Under the pieces are notes generated by a model. It was not told the origin of the DNA and searched no databases. It saw nothing but the letters and a program-made list of their open reading frames with translations. The position numbers and the translations under genes are program-made. From JAAYZB01 sp035379945 (GTDB lineage: Bacteria; Bacillota_I; Bacilli_A; Izemoplasmatales; Hujiaoplasmataceae), in NCBI GenBank assembly GCA_035379945.1, contig DAOSWG010000002.1:58283-122282 (forward strand): a stretch of DNA of 64,000 nucleotides, in the 5' to 3' direction. Below, piece after piece: positions 26,426 to 34,479 of the stretch. Numbering within the stretch: position 1 is the stretch's first letter; every line of letters begins with the position of its first letter.

Positions 26426-27691
26426 CTATTTTGCCAAAAGACGCTCGATTTCCGCGATTTCTTTCGGGATGCTTTCGCTCAGGTTTCGCGATCCTTTGGC
26501 TGTCACCAAAACATCGTCCTCGATACGGATGCCGATACCCTCTTCTTCGATATAGACGCCCGGTTCGATTGTCAAAACCACACCGGGAACCAAGGGCAAC
26601 TGATAAGTGCCGACATCATGGACATCGAGGCCCAGGTAATGGCTGACACTATGATAATAATATTTATCGATTTCGGACATGTCCCTCATCACGCCGAGGC
26701 GGATCAGTCCGCGGGCAAGTTCGTCTCTTGCAAAACTGAAAAGATCGGCCATCACCAGTCCGGGATGGACTTTGGCGATGCAAGCCTTGTTCACCGAAAG
26801 AACTAGCTCGTATATTTTTTTCTGCCTGGTGGTAAATTCCCTGCTTGCCGGGAAGGTTCTGGTAATGTCGGCGGCATAGGGCCCGGACAAAGCGCCAAGA
26901 TCGGTAAGGACGAGATCGCCACCGTTGATCTGGCAATTGTTATCCTCGTAATGCAAAGATGTCGCATTCATCCCAGAAGCGACGATGGTATCGAAGGAAA
27001 TTCCTTCGCTGCCCTGTCTTCTGATTTCATAGGCAAATACGGCTTCCAGTTCGCGTTCATTCACTCCCGGGCGAACAGTCTTAAAAATCGCATCCAAGCC
27101 TTTTTTTGTATAAGCAATGGCTTTTTCTATTTCGGCTATTTCCGATTCGTCCTTGACCATTCTTAACAAATCGATGATCTCGCAGGCGTTTTTGATTTCC
27201 AGTTCCGGATAATTATCGATAATGGTTTCGAAATAAGGATGGTTTACCGGTTTGGCCAAAGGCTCGGAACGATACATATCGAAATAAGCGATTTTTATCG
27301 AACCGGCCAAATTCTTACGGGAATCGGTCAGAACGCTTTGGGCAAGGAATCCGGAAAATTCACCCTTGTAGCGGATGGATCCCGAATCAATTCCGCTGAT
27401 GTTCGCAGCTTCTTCCTTCGACATTCTCGGACCATACCATTTGGTCATGTAGTCGCTTGGTTCCTCGATAAAAAGATACTCATGACCGACGCTTTTTCCT
27501 TTGATCAAAAGCAAAATCATGTTTTCCCGACCGATACCGGTCATGTAAAAGAAATTGCGGTTAGGAGTGTATTGGTACTTCTGGTCTGCCGACTTATGCG
27601 GAGCCTTGCCGGAAAAAAGAACCATGAACGACTGACTGTCCATTCTGGCAAGAAAATCTTCACGGTGTTTTTTATAGAATGCTCTGTCCAT
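26426..27691 (-). CDS. pepP: Xaa-Pro aminopeptidase (M24B)
   Basis: 421 residues. Removes N-terminal residues preceding proline from peptides. An N-terminal creatinase-like domain is followed by the pita-bread catalytic domain from about residue 180, with metal ligands visible in LVLTDLGALSGPYAADITRTF (two Asp), SHYLGLDVHD (His), LTIEPGVYIEE (Glu) and GIRIEDDVLV (Glu). The start MDRAFYKKH at 27691 follows GAGGTGAT; an upstream in-frame ATG at 27718 lacks such a site. An extended -10 promoter (TGATATAAT) lies just upstream. recD2 follows after 18 bases. Confidence 0.94.
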   Translation of the reverse strand: MDRAFYKKHREDFLARMDSQSFMVLFSGKAPHKSADQKYQYTPNRNFFYMTGIGRENMILLLIKGKSVGHEYLFIEEPSDYMTKWYGPRMSKEEAANISGIDSGSIRYKGEFSGFLAQSVLTDSRKNLAGSIKIAYFDMYRSEPLAKPVNHPYFETIIDNYPELEIKNACEIIDLLRMVKDESEIAEIEKAIAYTKKGLDAIFKTVRPGVNERELEAVFAYEIRRQGSEGISFDTIVASGMNATSLHYEDNNCQINGGDLVLTDLGALSGPYAADITRTFPASREFTTRQKKIYELVLSVNKACIAKVHPGLVMADLFSFARDELARGLIRLGVMRDMSEIDKYYYHSVSHYLGLDVHDVGTYQLPLVPGVVLTIEPGVYIEEEGIGIRIEDDVLVTAKGSRNLSESIPKEIAEIERLLAK

Positions 27692-27775
27692 ATGTATCAC
27701 CTCGTTACTTTTTTTCATTATATCACAGAATCAGGCAAAAAACACCGTATTGCGGCTTTTTGCATTATTTCGAAA

Positions 27776-28393
27776 TCATTTAATGTTTTCCTTTTTCCGA
27801 CGTCTGATCCTGAACCAAATATACCATAAAACAAACAGGAGGGAATAAGCTAATGTGAACCAAACTATGTTGATGAGATGATTTTGCACGTCGAACAGAC
27901 TTCCAAGCAAGATCAAAAACATCATGACAAAGAATCGGGACACGATAGTAAGCCAAATATATCTTCCCGTTTTGATTTTTGTCAGACTCAGGGCATAGTT
28001 GATGATTGAAGATGGCAAGAAAGGATTGCTCATCAAAAGCAGTATGGGAACCGACTTCGATCCTTCGGCGATTTCCAAAAACATTTTCCCGTACTTATGG
28101 TTTTGCACCTTGCGGGCAAAATAAGGTTCCAGGGTCAACCTGATCAATCCGAAAATGAGAAACATGCCCGCAAAAGATCCCAAGACCGACAAAAAGACGG
28201 TGAGCCCGGTTCCGACGATTTCTCCGTAAACCTGTTGCATGATATTGAGATTGAATGCAACAAGGACGGATAGTGGCAACGAAGGTATCAAAGCCTCGAT
28301 GAAAGGTAGGATAAAAGCCGACAACGGCGCAAACCATACGTTGCTCGATATGAATAATTCAAATTTGTCCAACAATGCGTAAAGCCATTCCAT
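27776..28393 (-). CDS. VTT-domain (TVP38/DedA-like) membrane protein
   Basis: 205 residues with about five hydrophobic segments and a basic C-terminal tail (RIRRRKKENIK). The VTT/SNARE-associated pattern is visible: a re-entrant-type FILPFIEALIPSLPLS near residues 27-42 and MSNPFLPSSIINYALSLTKI near the middle. Bacterial VTT/DedA proteins move or scramble lipids, including undecaprenyl phosphate in some cases; the substrate here is unknown. AAGGAGAT precedes the ATG. Confidence 0.8.
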   Translation of the reverse strand: MEWLYALLDKFELFISSNVWFAPLSAFILPFIEALIPSLPLSVLVAFNLNIMQQVYGEIVGTGLTVFLSVLGSFAGMFLIFGLIRLTLEPYFARKVQNHKYGKMFLEIAEGSKSVPILLLMSNPFLPSSIINYALSLTKIKTGRYIWLTIVSRFFVMMFLILLGSLFDVQNHLINIVWFTLAYSLLFVLWYIWFRIRRRKKENIK

Positions 28394-28412
28394 CTAAGTA
28401 TCTCCTTATTGA

Positions 28413-28438
28413 CAAAAAGAGCATCCCGAAGGATGCTC
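28413..28438 (-). terminator. Terminator of gapA
   Basis: Minus strand: GAGCATCC-TTCG-GGATGCTC hairpin followed by TTTTT. The UUCG tetraloop is notably stable. It separates gapA from the VTT gene. Confidence 0.85.
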
Positions 28439-28453
28439 GCAGATTGTTTCCTA

Positions 28454-29461
28454 TTAAAGTTCAGCGAGATATTTGAGAGTGCGAATCATCTGGGCAGTGA
28501 ACGAATACTCGTTATCGTACCAGGTGATCACTTTTACCATCTGCTTGCCGTCGACTTCCAAGATAGTGGTGCTGAGGGCATCGAACATCGTTCCTTGGGT
28601 AATACCGATGACATCGCTCGATACGATTGGATCTTCGGTATATCCGATAGTGTCGGAAGCGGCGTTCTTGACAGCCAGATTGACTTCTTCCTTGGTAACA
28701 GGTTTTCCCAGTTCGACAACAAGGTCGACAACCGATCCGGTGATAACGGGAACGCGGAGGGCGATACCGTCAAGTTTGCCCTTGAGCTGCGGTAAAACCA
28801 ATCCTACGGCTTTGGCAGCTCCGGTCGTCGTCGGAACGATGTTCGCAGCGGCAGCGCGGCCGCGGCGGGCATAGATTCCCTTCGGATGCGGAATATCCAA
28901 GGTGGCCTGGTCATTGGTATAGGCATGGACTGTCGTCATGAATCCTTTGACGATCTTGAAGTTGTCATCAAGAACCTTGGCGATCGGTGCCAGGCAGTTT
29001 GTTGTGCATGATGCGGCGGAAATGATGGTTTCTTCGCCGGTAAGCGACGTTTCATTGACTCCGAATACGACAGTGGGGATGTCCTTGTCTTTGGCAGGAG
29101 CGCTGATGATGACTTTTTTGGCTCCGGCTTGGAGATGCAAAGAAGCCTTGTCACGTGATGTGAAATGTCCTGTGCATTCGAGGACGACATCGACATTGTA
29201 ATCCTTCCAAGGTAGATTCGAGGGATCTTTTTCGGCAAACACCGGTACTTTGACGCCTTCCACTACAAGCATGTTTCCTTCGGTGGAAATATTTTTTTCA
29301 TAGCGGCCTTGACTGCTGTCATATCTCAGTAAGTAAGCAAGTTGAACAGCATCGGTAAGATCGTTAATGGCAACGATTTCAAAATCAGGTTTCCCGAACA
29401 TTTCGCGAAAAGCGAGGCGACCGATACGCCCAAATCCGTTTATTGCAACTTTTACAGACAT
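28454..29461 (-). CDS. gapA: Glyceraldehyde-3-phosphate dehydrogenase
   Basis: 335 residues. Oxidises glyceraldehyde 3-phosphate to 1,3-bisphosphoglycerate with NAD. NAD-binding INGFGRIGRLAFRE, catalytic Cys in SAASCTTNCLAP, His-containing TTVHAYTNDQ, and C-terminal WYDNEYSFTAQMIRTL are all present. The ATG at 29461 is chosen: AGGAGG lies 8 bases upstream, while the ATG two codons earlier would sit only 2 bases from it. A single-gene transcript with a strong promoter and a UUCG terminator. Confidence 0.98.
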   Translation of the reverse strand: MSVKVAINGFGRIGRLAFREMFGKPDFEIVAINDLTDAVQLAYLLRYDSSQGRYEKNISTEGNMLVVEGVKVPVFAEKDPSNLPWKDYNVDVVLECTGHFTSRDKASLHLQAGAKKVIISAPAKDKDIPTVVFGVNETSLTGEETIISAASCTTNCLAPIAKVLDDNFKIVKGFMTTVHAYTNDQATLDIPHPKGIYARRGRAAAANIVPTTTGAAKAVGLVLPQLKGKLDGIALRVPVITGSVVDLVVELGKPVTKEEVNLAVKNAASDTIGYTEDPIVSSDVIGITQGTMFDALSTTILEVDGKQMVKVITWYDNEYSFTAQMIRTLKYLAEL

Positions 29462-29494
29462 TTTCATATCCTCCTTATGTATTTCATCAATCAT

Positions 29495-29523
29495 ATTTTA
29501 CCGCAAATTCCATCGATTTTCAA
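29495..29523 (-). promoter_or_regulatory. Promoter of gapA
   Basis: Minus strand: -35 TTGAAA (29518-29523), 17-base spacer, -10 TAAAAT (29495-29500), 34 bases before the ATG. Confidence 0.7.
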
Positions 29524-29606
29524 TATAAGCAACACATTAAAACGCTTTCAGAATGCCTTAAGGGCATCCAAGGTTAAAAAAAGGGGAACCATAGGTTCCC
29601 GATTTC

Positions 29607-30047
29607 TCATTTTTTGTTTTTTTCGAATGCTTCCTTGATGCATTGTTTGTATTCGCAATCCTCGTCGCATTCCGAGCAAACGATGTTTTCACGGAACTTC
29701 CTCGGAATGAAAGCGCGGATTTCATCCTCGTTATATCCCGTCTGCATGATCTTGTCATTGATGATGATCGGGCGTTTGAGAATGGTCGGATTATCGATGA
29801 TGAAATCGGCCAGTTCGCCAAAACGCATGTCCTCGGTATCGAGATTGTTGTCCTTGAAAACTTTTGAGCGGGTCGAGATGATGTCTTCGAATCCGTTATC
29901 CGAGTATTTCAGCATATTGATGATATCGTCACGCGTCAATTTCATGCCGACAATGTTTTTTTCTTTGAAGGGAATGCGGTTTTCCTCAAGCCATTTTTTC
30001 GCCTTGCGACAGGAAGAGCAGCTGGAACTTGTATACAAAGTTATCAT
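29607..30047 (-). CDS. spx: Spx-type redox regulator with cysteine-rich C-terminal tail
   Basis: 146 residues, ArsC/Spx fold. Spx binds the RNA polymerase alpha C-terminal domain and reprograms transcription under disulfide stress. It has the CxxC redox switch near the N-terminus (SSCSSCRKA), then ISTRSKVFKD, NPTILKRPIII and GYNEDEIRAFIPRKFRE, close to B. subtilis Spx. After this it adds a tail with four cysteines (C-x2-C-x3-C-x5-C, in CSECDEDCEYKQC) that B. subtilis Spx lacks, about 15 residues beyond the usual end. Divergent from pepF, echoing the B. subtilis spx-mecA-pepF region. Confidence 0.88.
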   Translation of the reverse strand: MITLYTSSSCSSCRKAKKWLEENRIPFKEKNIVGMKLTRDDIINMLKYSDNGFEDIISTRSKVFKDNNLDTEDMRFGELADFIIDNPTILKRPIIINDKIMQTGYNEDEIRAFIPRKFRENIVCSECDEDCEYKQCIKEAFEKNKK

Positions 30048-30073
30048 ATTTCCAACCTCACTTTCGTCCCTAT

Positions 30074-30079
30074 ATTATA
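30074..30079 (-). promoter_or_regulatory. -10 element for spx
   Basis: Minus strand TATAAT at 30074-30079 with a TTACAA-like -35 at about 16 bases. It lies about 27 bases before the spx ATG, divergent from the pepF promoter. Confidence 0.5.
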
Positions 30080-30118
30080 CCATATAGATAAATTATTGTA
30101 ATCATAATTTTGAAATGA

Positions 30119-30127
30119 TGATATAAT
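30119..30127 (+). promoter_or_regulatory. Extended -10 promoter of pepF
   Basis: Plus strand TGATATAAT (30119-30127), 34 bases before the pepF ATG. No good -35 was seen at 17 bases. Confidence 0.5.
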
Positions 30128-30161
30128 AATCTCGAGAAACTGAACAAGGAGTGTGAATTAT

Positions 30162-31934
30162 ATGAATGTGAAATGGGACCTTACTTATCTGTTCCCGAAC
30201 GTCGAAACATACGACAAAGCTTACCGCAAAACCCTGGACCTGATCGACAAACTCGCCACTTTCAAAGGAAAGCTTGGCGACGAAGCTGATTTCAAGGTTT
30301 ATTTCCTTCTTCAGAAAGACTTGCAGAAGACCGGCTGGAGGGCATATCAATATGCCGCCTTGTTAAGCGATCTCGACAAAAAAAACACCGAAAACGCCAG
30401 CAGACTCCAACTGATGCAGATCGCTTTTGCAAAACTGCAACAGGCCGTTTCCTTCGAAGAACCGGAACTGATATCGATCGGCAGAGAAAAAGTGCTTTCG
30501 TTTGTCGATAACAATCCGGAATTGAAAGAATTCCGCTTTGGTTTCGAAAAACTGTTCCGCCGTCAGGAGCACATTCTAGATGATAAATCAGAATCGCTGC
30601 TGGCCGGCTTCGGCAAACTGGCCGATGCCGGAAAAGATCTTTACGGATCATTGTCGGTCGCGGATATCGAACACCAGGATGTCATGCTGGATTCCGGTGA
30701 CATCGTCCAGATCACCAATAGCAACTACCGCGCCTATATCCAGAAAAGCCAGAGTCCGTCGGAACGCAAGGACATCTTCGATTCCGTCTTTTCCTATTAC
30801 GATGTCCACAAAAATACCTACGCCTCGATCTACCGTTTAGTGCTTGATTACGATATCGCCATGATGAAGGCAAGAAAGTATCCCAATTCGCTTGAAAGCT
30901 ATCTGTTCAAGGATGCCATTCCGGCTTCCGTGTACAAATCCTTATGCAACGTGGCGAGAAAAAACACCGGCGTCATCAAGAAATACCTGAAAATTCGCAA
31001 GGATTATCTCGGATTGGAAGAATACCATACATACGACCGTTTCATCCCGCTTGCGAGATCCGACAAGGAATACGGCTACGACGAGGCAAGAAACCTGTTT
31101 TTCTCTTCTTTGGAAAAGTTCCCGGCCGATTTCAAAAACAAGGCTATGGATGTACTTAAAGAAGGATTCGTCGATGTTTACGAGCAACCCGGGAAGCGAA
31201 CAGGAGCCTATTCATCCTCGATGCCAGATACACATCCGTATATCCTGCTGAATTATTCCGGGACTTTGGAAGACGTGTTCACGGTCGCCCACGAAGCCGG
31301 ACATTCGATTCACTCACTTTACTCGGCGGAAACCCAACCTTCGGCGCTTCAGGATTACACGATCTTTGTGGCCGAAGTCGCTTCCACCTTCAACGAACAC
31401 AATCTTCTCGATTACTTCATTCGTGAAAGCAAAGCCACGAAGAACGAGAAAATCATGCTATTGCAAAGAGCGATCGACGATATCATGTCGACATTCTACC
31501 GCCAGACGCTGTTTGCGATCTATGAGGCCGAAGCCCATGAGAAAGCGGAGAACGGCGAAGCCATCACTGCCGATGTCTTATCAGATATCATGATTGATCT
31601 ATACAAGGAATTCTACGGACTTGACATTGTCAAAGAGGAAGTCAAACAATATGTTTGGGCTTATATTCCGCATCTCTTCTACACCCCGTTCTACGTTTAT
31701 CAATACGCAACCAGTTTCGCCGCATCGTTGAAACTTTACGAAAATGTCAAAAACGGCGTTCCGGGAGCATTTGAAAACTACATCGGCTTGCTTAAATCCG
31801 GCGGTAGCGATTATCCGGTCAACCAGTTGCAGACAGCCGGAGTCGATCTGACGGCAGACGACGCCTTCTTGGCGGTCGTTAGAAGAATGGAAGAACTTGT
31901 CGGCGAATTGGAGGTTGCCATCGCCGAAAAATGA
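30162..31934 (+). CDS. pepF: Oligoendopeptidase F
   Basis: 590 residues, M3 family zinc peptidase degrading short peptides in the cytoplasm. The zinc motif HEAGH is at about residues 376-380 (VAHEAGHSIHSLY), followed by the third-ligand region EVASTFNEHNLLDYF. The helical N-terminal part begins MNVKWDLTYLFPN. The ATG at 30162 is used; AAGGAG lies about 10 bases upstream, and an in-frame GTG at 30153 is too close to it. The last codons overlap the promoter of the trpS leader. Confidence 0.95.
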   Translation: MNVKWDLTYLFPNVETYDKAYRKTLDLIDKLATFKGKLGDEADFKVYFLLQKDLQKTGWRAYQYAALLSDLDKKNTENASRLQLMQIAFAKLQQAVSFEEPELISIGREKVLSFVDNNPELKEFRFGFEKLFRRQEHILDDKSESLLAGFGKLADAGKDLYGSLSVADIEHQDVMLDSGDIVQITNSNYRAYIQKSQSPSERKDIFDSVFSYYDVHKNTYASIYRLVLDYDIAMMKARKYPNSLESYLFKDAIPASVYKSLCNVARKNTGVIKKYLKIRKDYLGLEEYHTYDRFIPLARSDKEYGYDEARNLFFSSLEKFPADFKNKAMDVLKEGFVDVYEQPGKRTGAYSSSMPDTHPYILLNYSGTLEDVFTVAHEAGHSIHSLYSAETQPSALQDYTIFVAEVASTFNEHNLLDYFIRESKATKNEKIMLLQRAIDDIMSTFYRQTLFAIYEAEAHEKAENGEAITADVLSDIMIDLYKEFYGLDIVKEEVKQYVWAYIPHLFYTPFYVYQYATSFAASLKLYENVKNGVPGAFENYIGLLKSGGSDYPVNQLQTAGVDLTADDAFLAVVRRMEELVGELEVAIAEK

Positions 31935-31943
31935 TGATATAAT
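31915..31943 (+). promoter_or_regulatory. Promoter of the trpS leader
   Basis: Plus strand: -35 TTGCCA (31915-31920), 17-base spacer, -10 TATAAT (31938-31943) with an upstream TGA. The -35 lies in the pepF coding end. Confidence 0.7.
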
Positions 31944-31949
31944 ATTTCC

Positions 31950-32156
31950 AAACGAAGAATCGGAATAGTAACCGTGTTTCTGAAATGAAGCGATCCGGCG
32001 GCTGGTGCGAGCCGGACAGAAGACAGGGTGAATGGACCGAGGAGTGATGTTAATAACATCCGTTGCCCGCGTTAAGGGATGAAAGCGCCGGTCATATGGC
32101 CGGAATAAAGGTGGCACCGCGATAAAATCGTCCTTATACAAGGGCGATTTTTCTTT
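31950..32156 (+). promoter_or_regulatory. T-box riboswitch of trpS (Trp, UGG specifier)
   Basis: The specifier context GAA-TGG-AC has TGG at 32033-32035. The T-box core GGTGGCACCGCG is at 32110-32121. The base after UGG is C, which pairs with a G discriminator, as in tRNA-Trp. A terminator hairpin follows (AAATCGTCCTT ... AAGGGCGATTT with TTCTTT, to about 32156). Uncharged tRNA-Trp should relieve termination. Confidence 0.92.
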
Positions 32157-32174
32157 ATAAAGGAGGAATCTGAC

Positions 32175-33173
32175 ATGAAACGTATGTTATCGGGAATTAA
32201 ACCTACAGGTATTCTTACGCTTGGCAATTACATAGGGGCGATCAAGGAATTCGTTCGAATCCAAAATGAACTTGAGGATACGGAATTCTATCTTTTCATC
32301 GCCAATCTCCATGCCATAACGACAGAACAGGATCCGGCCGAACTCCGCAAACGCTCGAAAATGATCGCAGCCGCTTATCTGGCGGCCGGAATGGATCCAA
32401 AGAAAACCGTTTTATTCAACCAATCCGAAATCAAGGAACACGCCGAACTCGGATATCTTTTGCAATGCTTCACCTATATGGGAGAATTGGAAAGAATGAC
32501 CCAGTTCAAGGACAAGGCCGCCAAGCAGGAGACCGGAATCACTTCAGCGCTTTTCACCTACCCGGTCCTGATGGCAGCCGATATCCTCCTATACGACGCC
32601 GACTATGTCCCGGTAGGAGAGGATCAGAAACAGCATGTGGAAATCACGAGAAACATCGCCATTCGCTTCAACAACCGTTTCGGTGATTTCTTCCGGGTTC
32701 CCGAGCCTTTGATTCCGAAGGTGGGCGCAAGGATCATGGACCTTCAAAATCCCCTGAAGAAAATGAGCAAGTCCGACGAGTCGGACAAGGGATACATCGC
32801 CCTTTTGGATGACGAAGCGACGATCGCAAGAAAAATTCGATCCGCCGTCACCGATTCTATCGGCATCGTAAGATATGATCCGGAAAACCAACCTGGTTTG
32901 GCGAATTTGATCGATATTTATGCTTCTTTGTCCGGATTAAGCTCGGATGAGATAGTTTTAAAGTACACCGGGTGCAATTACAAAATCTTCAAAGAGGACC
33001 TTGTCGGTGTCGTCACATCTGTCCTGAAACCGTTCCAGGAGCGTTTCTATACCATCATCAATTCCTCCGAACTGGACGAAATGCTGGATAACGGAAGAAA
33101 GATTGCCGGCGAATATGCTTTCAAAAAAGTGGAGAAATGCAAATACAAACTCGGTCTCTCGCGTAAAAGATAA
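32175..33173 (+). CDS. trpS: Tryptophanyl-tRNA synthetase
   Basis: 332 residues, normal length. Class I synthetase. The nucleotide-binding TLGNY (HIGH-like) lies near residue 15, and KKMSKSDESD is the KMSKS loop at about residues 195-204. The substrate pocket includes FTYPVLMAADILLYDADYVPVGEDQ. AAGGAGG lies 10 bases upstream of the ATG. Controlled by the T-box leader. Confidence 0.98.
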   Translation: MKRMLSGIKPTGILTLGNYIGAIKEFVRIQNELEDTEFYLFIANLHAITTEQDPAELRKRSKMIAAAYLAAGMDPKKTVLFNQSEIKEHAELGYLLQCFTYMGELERMTQFKDKAAKQETGITSALFTYPVLMAADILLYDADYVPVGEDQKQHVEITRNIAIRFNNRFGDFFRVPEPLIPKVGARIMDLQNPLKKMSKSDESDKGYIALLDDEATIARKIRSAVTDSIGIVRYDPENQPGLANLIDIYASLSGLSSDEIVLKYTGCNYKIFKEDLVGVVTSVLKPFQERFYTIINSSELDEMLDNGRKIAGEYAFKKVEKCKYKLGLSRKR

Positions 33174-33197
33174 AAAAAAGGCCATCTTTGATGGCCA
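33172..33197 (-). terminator. Terminator of ptsH
   Basis: Minus strand: TTGGCCATC-AAA-GATGGCC hairpin followed by T8. It overlaps the trpS stop region and ends the ptsH transcript; it may also stop trpS weakly. Confidence 0.8.
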
Positions 33198-33208
33198 ATA
33201 CGTTTGAA

Positions 33209-33475
33209 TCATTTCATTTCGTTGATATCAGCGATTGCTCTGGCGATCGCCTGCGATGCCTCTTCTTCGTCTGACCCGGTGATCATGATCCTGAAAGACC
33301 TGTTGGCAGGGACGGCCAGGGAAAGCACACCCATGATCGATTTCAGATTTACCTTCCTATCATCGAATTCAATCACCATTTCCGATTTGAAGCCGTTGGC
33401 TTTTGCCACCAGCATCGTACCGGTACGGGCATGAAGTCCGTATGGATAAGTAATCTTGTATTTATTCTCGATCAT
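33209..33475 (-). CDS. ptsH: HPr phosphocarrier protein of the PTS
   Basis: 88 residues. Carries phosphate from enzyme I to sugar-specific EIIA proteins. Phosphorylatable His15 lies in YGLHARTGT, and regulatory Ser46 in NLKSIMGVLSLA, the site of HPr kinase in Firmicutes. The common Pro18 after HAR is Thr here. Length is typical. No ptsI neighbour; instead it is coupled (ATGA overlap) to an EIIB-like membrane protein. Confidence 0.93.
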   Translation of the reverse strand: MIENKYKITYPYGLHARTGTMLVAKANGFKSEMVIEFDDRKVNLKSIMGVLSLAVPANRSFRIMITGSDEEEASQAIARAIADINEMK

Positions 33476-33867
33476 TTTGTCGCCTCCTTCTTGCCTTCTT
33501 CAATCCGGTTCAATAAAGCTTCCGACATTTCCGGCAATTGGAATTTAACCTGTTTACCGGCTACGAAAATGCCTTGGACGCCATCTTCCTTGATGGCCAC
33601 AAGATCGCATTTCTTCAATTCCTTTACGGTGAATTTCAAACGATTTCCGTCGCCTGACGTTTCCAAGATATTTTCCAGGCCACCAAGTTTGGCGATGATT
33701 CGGTCAAGCTTGGCCATATCAATCTCCGGTTTATGTTCGCTAGCCTTCTTCAAAACATTGGCGAGATACAATACTATCATCAATACGGCAAGAAACGACG
33801 GTAAAAGCCACCACCAGTTGCTTAAGAGCCATCCGGCTTGAAAGCGAAACAGTTCATGAAGATTCAT
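33472..33867 (-). CDS. Membrane-anchored PTS EIIB-like protein lacking the phosphorylation Cys
   Basis: 131 residues. A hydrophobic N-terminal segment (about residues 12-38) is followed by a soluble part resembling the glucose-type EIIB fold: IIAKLGGLENI, RLKFTVKE and GVQGIFVAGKQVKF align with the LGGKENI, TRLRF and GV-GVQV stretches. In active EIIB a Cys precedes TRLRF; here the matching place reads GDGNRLKF, with no Cys. The only Cys in this part lies later, in KKCDLVA. It therefore cannot take phosphate in the normal way and may be a regulator or scaffold. The ATG at 33867 (AGAGGT 7 bases upstream) is preferred to GTG at 33876. Confidence 0.65.
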   Translation of the reverse strand: MNLHELFRFQAGWLLSNWWWLLPSFLAVLMIVLYLANVLKKASEHKPEIDMAKLDRIIAKLGGLENILETSGDGNRLKFTVKELKKCDLVAIKEDGVQGIFVAGKQVKFQLPEMSEALLNRIEEGKKEATK

Positions 33868-33967
33868 CCATAACACCTCTTAAAGATATTTTATCATAAC
33901 TATCATTTAAAATAAACACCACAGCGCGGTTTTTCCGCCCTGCAAGTGATATAAAACAAGGAGAATA

Positions 33968-34465
33968 ATGAGAATGAAAAACGTCGTCGAAGCTGTCATC
34001 GAGATCCCGATGGGCACCCAAAACAAATATGAGGTCGACAAACAGAAAAATCGGATCAAACTTAATCGCGTGCTGTATTCGAAAATGACCTATCCGGCCG
34101 AATACGGTTTCATCGAGGAAACACTGGCAGAAGACGGCGACCCGCTCGACATTCTGGTGCTTGCCACCACCCAGACATTCCCCGGGTGCATTGTCGATGC
34201 GAGAATCGTCGGATTTTTGGATCTATACGATTCCGGCGATCATGACGAAAAAATCATTGCAGTCGTCGACGCGGATCCCAGATTCGAGGATGTGAATGAT
34301 ATCAATGACATCAAGGATCTGCAATTGAAGGAAATCAAGTTGTTCTTCCGTAATTACAAAGAATTGCAACCAGGGCACCATGTCGAGGTTCTCGATTATT
34401 ATCCCCTGGCAAACGCGCTTGAACTTATTGAAAGTTGCCGCCAAAGATATCGGGAAAGCAAGTGA
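33968..34465 (+). CDS. ppa: Inorganic pyrophosphatase, family I
   Basis: 165 residues. Hydrolyses pyrophosphate to drive biosynthetic reactions. It has PMGTQNKYEVDK, the YPAEYGFIEETLAEDGDPLDILVL signature split across its active-site acidic residues (DGDPLD), and a later DPRFEDVNDI. AAGGAG lies 4 bases before the ATG at 33968; an ATG two codons on is also possible. The stop codon lies inside the terminator hairpin. Confidence 0.96.
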   Translation: MRMKNVVEAVIEIPMGTQNKYEVDKQKNRIKLNRVLYSKMTYPAEYGFIEETLAEDGDPLDILVLATTQTFPGCIVDARIVGFLDLYDSGDHDEKIIAVVDADPRFEDVNDINDIKDLQLKEIKLFFRNYKELQPGHHVEVLDYYPLANALELIESCRQRYRESK

Positions 34466-34479
34466 AAACTTGCTTTTTT
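34456..34479 (+). terminator. Terminator of ppa
   Basis: Hairpin AAGCAAGT-GAAA-ACTTGCTT with T6. The ppa TGA is in the loop side of the first arm. It also abuts the convergent amidohydrolase stop. Confidence 0.8.
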
